Below, piece after piece: positions 26,266-35,173 of a stretch of 58,480 bases of DNA. The number at the start of each line of letters is the position of its first letter. Position 1 is the stretch's first letter. The DNA comes from Planctomycetota bacterium (GTDB lineage Bacteria; Planctomycetota; Planctomycetia; Pirellulales; Pirellulaceae): assembly GCA_026692865.1 (NCBI GenBank), contig JAPLNI010000021.1:1-58480 (forward strand), in the 5' to 3' direction. The notes below the pieces were generated by a model. The model was not told the DNA's origin. It did not search any database and saw nothing but the letters and a program-made list of their open reading frames with translations. The translations under genes were made by a program, and so were the position numbers.

Positions 26266-28860
26266 ATGTTGAAACAAAACCGAAATTTTTACCGGTACAT
26301 GACGACCGTGATTTTGGTCAACGCGTGCTTTGTTACTTCTCATGCGTTTTCCCAATCTGAATCAACGGTCCCTTCGACGACTGGCGATTCCTTCAGAGGC
26401 GTTTCCAAACCCGACGTTTCCAAAACCGACGTTTCCAAACCCGACGTGCCGTCAACCTTGCCAACAGAAGCCAAGACAAAGAATAAACCGCACAGCCTCC
26501 GGTTTTCCTTTGATCGTGCGAGTTGGCGAGAAGTATTCAGTTGGCTGGCTGATGAATCGGAGCTTGCTCTTCACATCACCGAAGTTCCTGGCGGGACTTT
26601 CAGCTACATCGATCCGAGTGAGTATTCCATAACCAGTGCGATTGATCGCGTGAACATGTTCTTGTTGCCCGATGGATTCACGTTGGTTCGATCCAAGGGA
26701 CTTCTGTCGGTAGTCAACCTTCGCGATCCTCGCAGTCTTCAGCGCCTGGATGCAATGGCGAGAGTCGTCCCTGTGAATGACCTTGCAAGTTTGGACGACC
26801 ATGAAATTGTAAAGTGCTTCTTTCCGGCGAATGAATTGCGTGCATCGGATGCTGCTAGCGAATTGGTGAGACTTCAATTGATCACGACACCGGTGGTTCT
26901 TGAAGCAAGCAACCAAATCTCGGTGATTGAAACAGCGCGAAAGCTGAGAAGTGTTCAAGACTTGCTCGCCGCGATGTCGCTTGAAATGACTAGCAAGCAG
27001 TCGCTGGTGCGTCCGTTTACGCTCCGACATGTGGATCTGGAGGGTTTACTTACTGTAGCAAGACCGCACCTCAATATCGAACCTGGTATGACGCGTGGTC
27101 CCGAGCTCAACATATCAAGTGATGAATCTCGCAAGAATCTTTTTGCATCAGGCACATCAGAAGCCCTCAAGTTACTTGAAGGCATCATCGCAGTTGTCGA
27201 TGTTCCGGATGGCACAAAGACAGATGAAGTGGAGACGCAGATCCTCCGTTCGCATCGAGTCCGTGACCAAAATCTCATTTCAGTTTTTGATGTCCTTCAG
27301 ACAGTCTTGAACGGTAAATCGATTCGCCTATCGATGGAACCTTCGACCAATACGATCGTTGCATTAGCCGATGAAGCCATTCACAAAACGATTGAAAGCA
27401 CAATCAAAGAATTGGAAGGCTTAGAAAACGTCTTTGTCATTATTCCATTACAAACGATCGATCCGTATTTCACCATTACACTTTTGGACGAAATGTTTGA
27501 ACTAAAATCACCCACGAATCTGCTGAACAAGAGAGCGATCAAAATAGACGCTGATCCTGCTGGAAGATCACTATTTATTCGCGGTCCGCAAGATAAAGTC
27601 GAAGAGATTCAAAAGGTCGTCGAAGATCTTGATCAAAAAGGTTCGAAGGGTTCTGAGCGAGTAGTTCCCGTGTTCGGTGCCAAGGCAAAAAGCCTGCTCG
27701 AGCAAGCCGAGTCAACCTGGCAAGGCAACAATCCAATACGTCAGTTTGACAAATCAAACAACATCCAAGCAGAAGTCATTGAGCGAACGATCCATGCTGA
27801 AGATGAACCAAAGATAGTTGTGCCCGCCAATGAAATTGAATCCGAACCGAAAGCGGAAGCGAGTAATTCCCGTGGTAAGAAAAATCAACAGCCCTCTCGC
27901 ACGGGCGAATTTATCAGTGCTCGGAATGAGCCAACCACTGGAACAGAATCGCAAACCACAGAATCGCAAACTATCGAAGCGAAAATTACTGCTCGTGGGA
28001 TCGTTCTTCAATCAGATGATGGTAAGGGGCTAGATAGTTTTGAATCGCACTTGAGAGCGTTAACCGAAGGGGACGAGAGTTCGAAGGTCGAAACGGTCGT
28101 TTACTATCTAAAGTACTGCAATGCGGATGAAGCAACCCAGTTGATCGCTGACTTGCTTGATGGCACATCCAGTGTGATCAACAGTTCGTTGCCAGCCAAA
28201 CTCGTCAAAGGCGCGACAACTACAACAAAAAGCCCCGCCATATCAAGTAGCGACATTCGCTCCACCAAAGATGGATCGATGCTAGTAACCTCTGGGTCGT
28301 TGACTATCATCGCCGACGCACGCTTGAATCGCTTGATCTGCGTGGGAAACACTTCGGATCTCAAACTTGTCGAGCAATACCTCGCGGTTATCGATAAAGA
28401 TACTAGTTTGACGTCCATAGAGATCCACGGCGTATCGCATATCCTGGAACTTAAGCACGCGAAAGCCAATGAAATTGCCGATGTGATTCGGGACACTTAT
28501 GGTGACCGAGTCGCGATGAATACCGAACAGAAAAAAGCCCAGCAAACGCAACGAGCGAATGACAAAGAACGTGGTGCAAATGGACCCGAAAACAAAATCC
28601 AAACCAGTCGAAATCAAGAACCGCAAATGAGCATCGCCGTGCATGAAGTGAGCAACTCGATTATCGTCACCGCACCGGAGACGCTCTTTCAAGAGATAAA
28701 GCAACTGATCGAAAAACTAGATCAGCAATCGGAGCAAGCAGTGGAGGTCATCTATTACCCGAGCGCTGAGGGGATCGGGATGCTTCGAGAAGCACTCCAA
28801 CTAAAAGGTAGCCCGATCAAGCCGCGCGCGACGACCGCGACTCCTACCAAACCTAAATAG
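26266..28860 (+). CDS. exported protein of tandem secretin N-type domains, no pore domain
   Basis: 864 residues from ATG 26266, which starts a signal-peptide-like stretch (YMTTVILVNACFVTSHAFSQ); an upstream in-frame start at 26203 is less likely. A short SKPDVSKTDVSKPDV repeat follows. The remainder is a chain of about six secretin N1/N3-like (KH-fold) modules, recognised by their paired ends: LEGLLTVARPHLNI ... LKLLEGIIAVVDVPD, VFVIIPLQTIDPYFTITLLD ... KVEEIQKVVEDLD, HILELKHAKANEIADVI ... EIKQLIEKLDQQ. Polar linkers separate some modules. The C-terminal secretin beta-barrel found in GspD or PilQ is absent. It probably forms periplasmic rings or scaffolds; this is inference. An EF-hand gene follows after 20 bases, likely in the same operon. 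Confidence 0.75.
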   Translation: MLKQNRNFYRYMTTVILVNACFVTSHAFSQSESTVPSTTGDSFRGVSKPDVSKTDVSKPDVPSTLPTEAKTKNKPHSLRFSFDRASWREVFSWLADESELALHITEVPGGTFSYIDPSEYSITSAIDRVNMFLLPDGFTLVRSKGLLSVVNLRDPRSLQRLDAMARVVPVNDLASLDDHEIVKCFFPANELRASDAASELVRLQLITTPVVLEASNQISVIETARKLRSVQDLLAAMSLEMTSKQSLVRPFTLRHVDLEGLLTVARPHLNIEPGMTRGPELNISSDESRKNLFASGTSEALKLLEGIIAVVDVPDGTKTDEVETQILRSHRVRDQNLISVFDVLQTVLNGKSIRLSMEPSTNTIVALADEAIHKTIESTIKELEGLENVFVIIPLQTIDPYFTITLLDEMFELKSPTNLLNKRAIKIDADPAGRSLFIRGPQDKVEEIQKVVEDLDQKGSKGSERVVPVFGAKAKSLLEQAESTWQGNNPIRQFDKSNNIQAEVIERTIHAEDEPKIVVPANEIESEPKAEASNSRGKKNQQPSRTGEFISARNEPTTGTESQTTESQTIEAKITARGIVLQSDDGKGLDSFESHLRALTEGDESSKVETVVYYLKYCNADEATQLIADLLDGTSSVINSSLPAKLVKGATTTTKSPAISSSDIRSTKDGSMLVTSGSLTIIADARLNRLICVGNTSDLKLVEQYLAVIDKDTSLTSIEIHGVSHILELKHAKANEIADVIRDTYGDRVAMNTEQKKAQQTQRANDKERGANGPENKIQTSRNQEPQMSIAVHEVSNSIIVTAPETLFQEIKQLIEKLDQQSEQAVEVIYYPSAEGIGMLREALQLKGSPIKPRATTATPTKPK

Positions 28861-28880
28861 GCGACTCGCAATTGAAAATC

Positions 28881-30200
28881 ATGCGTATTCGGTACCTGAC
28901 AATCTTGCTTCTTTACATCCTGATGGGTGACATCGGAGGGGCTGCTCTCTTTGCACAAGAGACGGAAACGCAACCGAGGAAGTTTGGAACTGTTGATGGC
29001 AAAGTCCGCATGCCTGGTTTTGGTAAAGATAAGATCGTCTTTCCTTACGGCGTTGAAGATATGCAGCGAGCGGAATCGCAGATCGGCCGATACGATCGTA
29101 ACAAGGACGGCATATTAGATCCTGCTGAAATCAAGGAAGGCGTTTGGAGATACGGTAAGCCTCTCGATTTTGATTTTGACGGTGATGGAAAGATAAACAA
29201 AGTCGAAATGGCCCAGAGATTTGCTTCGAGAGTCAACAGAGACGAAGGATATACGGCACCGCCACTAAGATTCTCGGTCACAGATCAAATGCGACCTAAG
29301 AGCAGCCCACCACCAGAGCCTCTCTCTCGTCGAAGCATGTATCGCAGTGAGGGCGGTAATCGTCGAAGCCAAGAACTAGCCTACGACATTTTCTCCCGAT
29401 ATGATCGCGATCAGAATCGAAGGCTGGATTCCTTTGAACGCAGAGAACTTGGTATCGATGTTGCAAAATTTGATTACAACGGAGATTCCATGATTGATGG
29501 CATGGAAATGTATCAATGGGTCGACAGTCAAATCAGCGAGCGTGTCGGAGATCTAACGGACGTTCTACCAGATTGGTTCTTTGAAAGAGATGTTAACAAA
29601 GACGAACAGATCGATATGGCCGAATTCGCGCCGCAGTGGACCGACGAATTGCTTACTCAATTCAAGTCATTCGACATCAATCAAGATGGTGTAATCACCG
29701 CACTCGAACTATCTGAATCTCGCTCTGTTGTCGGAGGAACTTACGCTTCCACGAGCGCTGTTCTGATCAGCCCGCGGTCGACCGCGGTATCATCTATTGT
29801 GGTTGAAGATGATTCGCAGATTGAGAAGATTCGGATTCAGCTAACAATCACTCACGACTCTACCGAGCAAATATCCGCATACATTAAGACTCCCTCGGGA
29901 AATAAAATAGATCTCTTTAGGGGCCCAGGCGGAGGCGGTGACCACTTTGAAGCAACTATTTTCGATGACGAAGCGGGCGAACGAATTCAACGAGGTATTC
30001 CTCCGTTTCGTGGTAGCTTTCAACCAGTCGCGCTCGAGCGGAATCAACCCGGTCTCAAGAGTTTGTATGACACCTCATTAAAAGGCGAATGGCAGTTAGT
30101 GATCGATGCTGATCGAAACCAACGTTTCGGTGTTCTGCACAGTTGGTCCTTACTAGTCGTTCCACGCAAACAAAAGTCGCTCCCTGTTGATAATGAATAG
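28881..30200 (+). CDS. exported EF-hand and P-domain (proprotein-convertase-like) protein
   Basis: 439 residues from ATG 28881 (a TTG at 28872 is in frame). The N-terminus MRIRYLTILLLYILMGDIGG is a signal peptide. Six EF-hand loops are readable: DRNKDGILDPAE, DFDGDGKINKVE, DRDQNRRLDSFE, DYNGDSMIDGME, DVNKDEQIDMAE and DINQDGVITALE, all keeping the Asp at position 1 and acidic residue at 12. A C-terminal P/Homo-B domain spans about the last 130 residues (SSIVVEDDSQIEKIRIQLTI ... HSWSLLVVPRK). There is no protease domain, so the P-domain is probably a binding module. The likely role is a calcium-dependent extracellular structural protein, perhaps acting with the upstream secretin-like protein (inference). 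Confidence 0.85.
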   Translation: MRIRYLTILLLYILMGDIGGAALFAQETETQPRKFGTVDGKVRMPGFGKDKIVFPYGVEDMQRAESQIGRYDRNKDGILDPAEIKEGVWRYGKPLDFDFDGDGKINKVEMAQRFASRVNRDEGYTAPPLRFSVTDQMRPKSSPPPEPLSRRSMYRSEGGNRRSQELAYDIFSRYDRDQNRRLDSFERRELGIDVAKFDYNGDSMIDGMEMYQWVDSQISERVGDLTDVLPDWFFERDVNKDEQIDMAEFAPQWTDELLTQFKSFDINQDGVITALELSESRSVVGGTYASTSAVLISPRSTAVSSIVVEDDSQIEKIRIQLTITHDSTEQISAYIKTPSGNKIDLFRGPGGGGDHFEATIFDDEAGERIQRGIPPFRGSFQPVALERNQPGLKSLYDTSLKGEWQLVIDADRNQRFGVLHSWSLLVVPRKQKSLPVDNE

Positions 30201-30291
30201 CTGCTTTTGATCGGCATTTGTGTCTCGATCGACGTGGACGCTGCAAACACAACGACAATCGATCGCGCGCGAGCCTCTTCTTTTGCGTCGC

Positions 30292-30332
30292 GTCGCTAGC
30301 CCGAAAGCGGTGACGAGTCACAGCACTCCAAA
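30292..30332 (-). repeat. truncated copy of the 155-bp element
   Basis: On the minus strand this matches the first ~41 bases of the 155-bp unit (TTTGGAGTGCTGTGACTCGT onward) and then the similarity fades. It abuts a CACTCCAAATTTGGAGTG palindrome, as in the complete tandem pair at 43.1-43.5 kb. Confidence 0.75.
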
Positions 30333-30345
30333 TTTGGAGTGCCCC

Positions 30346-30500
30346 TTTGGAGTGCTCCGACTTGTCGGAGCTTTAAGACTTATCTATCGGTTTCCCAACT
30401 AAAAAGTCTTCGCTAACCAAACGATTCCGTTGTCACGCGTGGCATTTTCCTTCCACAACATCACTAGCCCCAAAGCTGTGACGAGTCACAGCACTCCAAA
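30346..30500 (-). repeat. 155-bp inverted-repeat element, complete copy (MITE-like)
   Basis: A full copy in reverse orientation relative to those at 43137-43291 and 43305-43459, and of the same length. The ends TTTGGAGTGCT and AGCACTCCAAA are perfect inverted repeats. Hairpins GCTGTGAC-TC-GTCACAGC and GCTCCGAC-AA-GTCGGAGC lie just inside each end. It sits in the 312-base gap between two convergent genes; nothing else is seen in that gap. Confidence 0.85.
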
Positions 30501-30512
30501 GGACAACCAACG

Positions 30513-32381
30513 CTAGTTGCGGCGCAGGCGTGGCAAGCGACGCACAAGTTCTTGTCTTCCCGCTTCGGTAAATTTTGTCCCAGACAATTCCACTTCTTCC
30601 AGTCGAGGTAAGCTTGCGAGTAGATCTATCAAGCTATCGGTAACGCTAGTGCCCGTGAGCCACACTTTACGTAACGACCGATGACCTCGTAATGGTTCCA
30701 ATCCAGAATCCGAAATCTTACACATCGACATATCGAGTTCTTCGAGTCGATTGATCGCTGCAATAGCGGCTAGGGACTTATCACTTACTTGAGTTCCTTC
30801 CATGTTCAACCTTCGCGTATCCCAACGACCGCTTTTACTATTTGTCCATAATGAATCGTTTATCTTTGTGAACGACAAGTCCAACCAGTCGAGCTTAACT
30901 GCAGCGGTCGCTGGCCATGTTAGCATCGATTCAGAAGTAACATTCGTTCTTGATAAAACGATATCCTTCCGACTTGGCCGAGGCGGAAACATCGCTGAAA
31001 GTTCGCCCGCGCTGAGCAAAAAATGATCGTATTGACTTCGAAGTTTATCATCGTCATTGGAAAACAAAATCGATTGCGAGTTGACTTTTTCTTGATAGAC
31101 ATCGCCGATGAAATCAATCAATGCACTACGAGAGGCTAATGAATGGTCCATTGCGAAATGGGTTAGCCCGGCGGCTTGCGAATAGTGCTGTCCGACTGCG
31201 TCTCCTTGCTGAAATGTCTTTGCAGTGGCTTGTGTGAATTGGTCCCATGGGATCCAAAACTCGTCGTGCAAGCGACGGTACCTTGCGGGCTGGAGTCTTG
31301 GGGAGTCCCATCCACCAAGTGTCACTCGATCGCAGCCAACCGACGGATCAATCAGCATTGATTCCATGTACAAAGCAACTCCTTCGATGATCCAAAAGTT
31401 TTTGGGCAATGATTCCACTGCGATTGGGTCCCAGCGACTCGCCTCCGAGAACAACTGATGAGTGATCTCGTGTTTGAGTACATTCGCAGAAACGCTTTCA
31501 TCCCAATAGCAAAAAACGGTCGCCGATCCTGGGTGATAAAAACCTGTTGATATTCCGATATTCGGCTGGATCTCACGTAGTCCCCGAACATATTGATCGC
31601 GATTTTTAAAGAGCACGATTTGCATACGATGGTCGGTCTGTCGGATCGCAGACATGGGCAAAGGCTTTCTTTCGAGGATTGCCGATTCAAGCACACTTGG
31701 TTCGCACCATGCTGGAAGGAATGCCTGTTGCCAAAGTCCATGCGTTTGTTCGGCAAGGATCGAAATCCGCTGAGCTATTTCTGGAGTTCCTTGAGTGGTT
31801 ACTTCGAAATGTGGGCTTGCGACTTTGGTGTAAGTTCCCATCGGCCATGGCATCGTTGGATGAGCCAACGGGACTTTGTTCTGAATCGTTAAAAACGACT
31901 TGTCAGTCTTCTCTGGTAGGAGCGACGTTGCGATTGTTTGAACGAAGTGACTATCACGGTTTCCGAGATACGCCAATCGTACAATCCTTCGGTAGATATC
32001 GATCGCATCACTGGAAGACCATGGTCGAGGGGTTCTGGATATGACTGCCGCGATATCCTGTTCAGCGACAGATTGCTCGTTTTTTATCGCTTCCCGATTG
32101 GCGTTCGGCAAGCTTGTGAACTCGCGATCAAGCCGACTTCGAATCCGATCAAATGCCGGAATCCAATAGTATGTTCGGTCCAAGTCTTTTTGATACGCTG
32201 CGTCTTGTGAGTCGGCGTCTGGCGAGTTAGCGTGTGGCAATCGCAACGATGCGGGTAGATCAACCGACGATTTTCGCGAATATGTGTCATCAGCGGAAGC
32301 ACATAACGCGAGTGCTCTACCAATGAAGAAGCACGCAAAAAGGAGTCGGGCTGGGTGTTGGCGATATAAAAAAGCAATCAT
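30513..32381 (-). CDS. secreted gluzincin-like metallopeptidase with leucine-rich repeats
   Basis: 622 residues with an N-terminal signal region (ARLLFACFFIGRALALCASA). The middle domain holds a zinc-peptidase motif HEITHQ (His304, Glu305, His308) followed about 25 residues later by NFWIIEGVALYMES, whose Glu fits the third ligand or helix of gluzincins; this resembles the DUF1570 or peptidase MA-like group. Residues ~470-615 form four to five irregular leucine-rich repeats (LDWLDLSFTKIND, RRLNMEGTQVSDKSLAA, LEELDMSMCKISDSGLEPL, LRKVWLTGTSVTD, LEEVELSGTKFTEAG). The combination points to an extracellular protein-binding peptidase. Substrate unknown. No operon partner; it converges on the EF-hand gene across the 155-bp element. 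Confidence 0.8.
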   Translation of the reverse strand: MIAFLYRQHPARLLFACFFIGRALALCASADDTYSRKSSVDLPASLRLPHANSPDADSQDAAYQKDLDRTYYWIPAFDRIRSRLDREFTSLPNANREAIKNEQSVAEQDIAAVISRTPRPWSSSDAIDIYRRIVRLAYLGNRDSHFVQTIATSLLPEKTDKSFLTIQNKVPLAHPTMPWPMGTYTKVASPHFEVTTQGTPEIAQRISILAEQTHGLWQQAFLPAWCEPSVLESAILERKPLPMSAIRQTDHRMQIVLFKNRDQYVRGLREIQPNIGISTGFYHPGSATVFCYWDESVSANVLKHEITHQLFSEASRWDPIAVESLPKNFWIIEGVALYMESMLIDPSVGCDRVTLGGWDSPRLQPARYRRLHDEFWIPWDQFTQATAKTFQQGDAVGQHYSQAAGLTHFAMDHSLASRSALIDFIGDVYQEKVNSQSILFSNDDDKLRSQYDHFLLSAGELSAMFPPRPSRKDIVLSRTNVTSESMLTWPATAAVKLDWLDLSFTKINDSLWTNSKSGRWDTRRLNMEGTQVSDKSLAAIAAINRLEELDMSMCKISDSGLEPLRGHRSLRKVWLTGTSVTDSLIDLLASLPRLEEVELSGTKFTEAGRQELVRRLPRLRRN

Positions 32382-32533
32382 GATATCTTTCTAATTCTCT
32401 CGCCAAGTTCACCAAGCCAATCCCCTGCAATAAAAGCCGCAGAGGTCATCCAGAAGTCGTTGCCAGACGCATTCCGTTGTGCAATTTACGGTTATCAATT
32501 TTTTGAACACCAACTTAATATGATTTCTGAAGT

Positions 32534-33025
32534 TTAAAGGTACTTCACTAGAAAGAAAACGCGGTCTGTTGAGTGAGGACTTTTATCGTTGTTGAATCCC
32601 GCTCGTTTATAAGTGTGTTGGGCAACTAAATTTTTGCTTTGCACCTCGAGAGTCAGTTTACCACATCCAATCTCGATTCCTTTGGCTTCTACAGCGGCGA
32701 TTAATTTTTGACCGATGCCTTGCCCACGATATTGCGGTAGAACAGCAATGTCGTGAATATTGAGGAGCGGCTTGGCTAGAAAAGTCGAGAAACCACGAAA
32801 GCATGTGGCGATCCCCATGGGAATACCCTCCACATAAGCAAGAAATATCAAAGCGTGAGGAGTTGCTTGAAGGCCAGGAATCAATCGGCCAAGAACTTCC
32901 GCGCTGAGTGCTTCACCCCCTCCCATTGGATCACTCGCGTAGGCCTGTGTAAGTTTCAGAACGGCTTTCTGATGCTCAACGCGAGTCAAATCGGCTTGCA
33001 GAATGGAAACTGGCTTCACGTCCAT
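32534..33025 (-). CDS. GNAT family N-acetyltransferase
   Basis: 163 residues. The acetyl-CoA binding motif is clear: NIHDIAVLPQYRGQGIGQKL (the R/QxxGxG/A loop RGQGIG). The rest has the GNAT order, with LTLEVQSKNLVAQHTYKRAG closing the fold and FFLVKYL at the end. The acceptor could be a protein N-terminus, an amine or a small molecule and cannot be told from sequence. It is divergent from the polyketide cluster with a 130-base gap that contains a hairpin. Start is ATG with no clear ribosome site. Confidence 0.85.
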   Translation of the reverse strand: MDVKPVSILQADLTRVEHQKAVLKLTQAYASDPMGGGEALSAEVLGRLIPGLQATPHALIFLAYVEGIPMGIATCFRGFSTFLAKPLLNIHDIAVLPQYRGQGIGQKLIAAVEAKGIEIGCGKLTLEVQSKNLVAQHTYKRAGFNNDKSPHSTDRVFFLVKYL

Positions 33026-33060
33026 GAGAAGTACTTTGCTTTGAGATGACGAGTTTTTAG

Positions 33061-33101
33061 TTGCGGGAAAGCGAGTATTTTACTCGCTTTCGTCCCTGCA
33101 A
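33061..33101. repeat. imperfect palindrome between GNAT gene and polyketide cluster
   Basis: The core AAAGCGAGTA-TTT-TACTCGCTTT is a perfect ten-base stem, extended with bulges by TTGC.GGG and CCCTGCAA. It lies between two divergent starts and could be an operator or an isolated repeat; no second copy is seen in the window. Confidence 0.6.
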
Positions 33102-33155
33102 TTCGATGCGACAATAGTTATCCCTGAACAATTCGATTGTGGTATTATTAGAAGC

Positions 33156-33896
33156 TTGAGAAATCGCATACTAGTACCAGAGTTGATGGACAACCCGTCA
33201 ATAGAACCCGCCGAGCATCAGCGTGCGCTGGCGGGTCTTCGTCGTATAAATTGGATATGCCGAACTGGGCATTATGTAGCTCAGGAGATTGAAGCGATCG
33301 CCAGGAGCCGTCGGCTCGATGCCATTTCGGTTCTTGATATGGGCTGCGGCAGTGGCGACGTGGCGATCTCTGTTACTAAGAGTCTTTCCAAGAAAATCTG
33401 TTGTCGCACCGAAGGTTGGGACGTAAGTCAAACTGCTTGTAATGCTGCTACGGCTAACGCGTCAAGGCAATCTTGGCTTTCAGAGAATTTAAATAAAACA
33501 TCTGCCCATAGTCGCAATTCCTCGGTTTCCTTCCAGCAAGTCAATGTCTTTGAGCCACCGGAAGTTCAGTTTGATTTCGTCTATTGCTGTCTCTTCTTGC
33601 ATCATTTCAGCGAATCGCAAGCCGTTGAAGTTTTACAGAACATGAAACGAATTGCCAAAGTAGCAGTGATCGTCGATGACCTTTTGCGTACACATGTCGG
33701 TCTGTTTTTAGCCAAGCTCGGTTGTTACGGGCTTTCTCGTTCTCCGGTTGTTCACTTTGATGGCCCTCAGTCTGTTCGTGCTGCGTTTAGCAAAAAAGAA
33801 GTGAGGCAACTCGCATCACAAGCTCAGCTTCATAATGCAGTTGCTAAGCAGCACTGGCCCCAGCGATACCTATTGAGTTGGGAGTCCAAAGAATGA
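33156..33896 (+). CDS. class I SAM methyltransferase of the type III polyketide cluster
   Basis: 246 residues with a TTG start at 33156. An ATG ten codons later would remove VPELMDN, which looks like part of the conserved N-terminus, so the TTG is preferred. SAM-binding motif I is VLDMGCGSGDVAISV, followed by the acidic loop TEGWDVSQ and FDFVYCCLFLHHF (motif IV region). It belongs to the small-molecule methyltransferases. The stop overlaps the ATG of the next gene (ATGA), so it is translationally coupled to an FAD oxidoreductase and then a type III PKS. It likely methylates the polyketide product at oxygen or carbon; this is inference from context. Confidence 0.85.
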   Translation: MRNRILVPELMDNPSIEPAEHQRALAGLRRINWICRTGHYVAQEIEAIARSRRLDAISVLDMGCGSGDVAISVTKSLSKKICCRTEGWDVSQTACNAATANASRQSWLSENLNKTSAHSRNSSVSFQQVNVFEPPEVQFDFVYCCLFLHHFSESQAVEVLQNMKRIAKVAVIVDDLLRTHVGLFLAKLGCYGLSRSPVVHFDGPQSVRAAFSKKEVRQLASQAQLHNAVAKQHWPQRYLLSWESKE

Positions 33897-35173
33897 ACCC
33901 TTTTACCGCTCAAGCTTCGCAATTGTCGAGAGATGAGCATTTAATAGCTCTCGAAGATTCAGAATGGGATCTTATTATACTTGGGGCAGGCGTTGCAGGA
34001 GCTGCGGCAGCAATTCTTGCAGCTCGAAGTGGCTTTCGAACTTTGCTTGTCGATGCAAAATCTTTTCCACGTGAAAAAGTTTGCGGCGGTTGTTTGAATC
34101 GTCGGGCTCAAGCTGCTCTAGAGCGGCTTGGTGTTCTTCAGCAATTGCATCAAGCAGGTGCAGTCCCAATAACTTCGCTCCACTTGAAGATTGATAAAAC
34201 TTCTGTTGTTTGGAACATCCCGACGCTTTTGAGCGTGAGGAGGTCAACGCTCGATAGCGAATTGGTTCGAGCCGCGATTGATTCAGGAGCGTTTTTCTTG
34301 GATAGTGTAAGTGGTTTGGTAGTACCAAGAATTGACGAACAAACCTCCAAAGAACGTTTTAGGCAAGTCAGGCTACAAAATCTGACTGAGCCGAAAGGGC
34401 GTCGCGTTAATGCTTTCGCCAACTGTATTTTGGTCGCCGATGGATTGACGCGATCGAGTCTACGCTTGGAAAGCGGATGGACTTCGACGGTTCAACCGAG
34501 CTCACGCATTGGAGTGCAGCGAATGTTTTCAGCGAGCCAAGTCAGCTCTGTCAATTCACGAGGCTTGTTCCCGGCCAACCAATTGCAGATGATCGTCAGC
34601 AAAGACGGATACGTGGGGATATCCCGTACTGATGGTGATTTGGTTGACATAGCGGGCGCGATCGATCCGAAATCGATTGCGAAGAGAGGAAGCATCGCAA
34701 AGACCGTTTGCGGCATAATTGGCGATGCCAAGGACGGCCCGCTATTTGCTTATGAAAAGCCGAACGGAAAACCTGACTCTTTCCCAGACGATATGCCACA
34801 AGATACATCAGAAGATTGGTTGGCCACCCCCGCACTTACTCGTAGCTCGACGCGTGTAGCATCCGATCGTGTCTTTCTCCTTGGTGACTCCATTGGTTAC
34901 ATAGAACCGTTCACAGGTGAAGGAATGTCGTGGGCTCTTGCAAGTGCCGAGGCGGTAATGCCACTTGTGAGCAAGTCAATTGGAAGCACTTGGCATGACG
35001 GTCTCTCTCGCGAATGGATGTCTTGGGTGGATTCGCAACGCCGTCAGAAACAGAAAACTTGTTGGTGGATATCGCGACAACTTCGTCGCCTATCCGTAGC
35101 TGCCTGGACGCTGCGTCTATGCAATTCGCTCTACCCTATCCGAGCAGCACTTATCAAGAAAGTAACTTCATGA
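33893..35173 (+). CDS. FAD-dependent oxidoreductase, geranylgeranyl-reductase/monooxygenase type
   Basis: 426 residues from the ATG within the ATGA overlap. The FAD dinucleotide fold is DLIILGAGVAGAAAAILAAR, then VDAKSFPREKVCGGCLNRRA, which carries the CGG motif of the geranylgeranyl-reductase-like branch. The second FAD motif is DRVFLLGDSIGYIEPFTGEG with the GD and P(F)TGEG pair. Members hydroxylate or reduce aromatic or isoprenoid compounds with NAD(P)H. Given the coupled methyltransferase and type III PKS, oxidation of an aromatic polyketide to a quinone-like product is the simplest idea. The stop overlaps the PKS start by four bases. Confidence 0.88.
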   Translation: MNPFTAQASQLSRDEHLIALEDSEWDLIILGAGVAGAAAAILAARSGFRTLLVDAKSFPREKVCGGCLNRRAQAALERLGVLQQLHQAGAVPITSLHLKIDKTSVVWNIPTLLSVRRSTLDSELVRAAIDSGAFFLDSVSGLVVPRIDEQTSKERFRQVRLQNLTEPKGRRVNAFANCILVADGLTRSSLRLESGWTSTVQPSSRIGVQRMFSASQVSSVNSRGLFPANQLQMIVSKDGYVGISRTDGDLVDIAGAIDPKSIAKRGSIAKTVCGIIGDAKDGPLFAYEKPNGKPDSFPDDMPQDTSEDWLATPALTRSSTRVASDRVFLLGDSIGYIEPFTGEGMSWALASAEAVMPLVSKSIGSTWHDGLSREWMSWVDSQRRQKQKTCWWISRQLRRLSVAAWTLRLCNSLYPIRAALIKKVTS

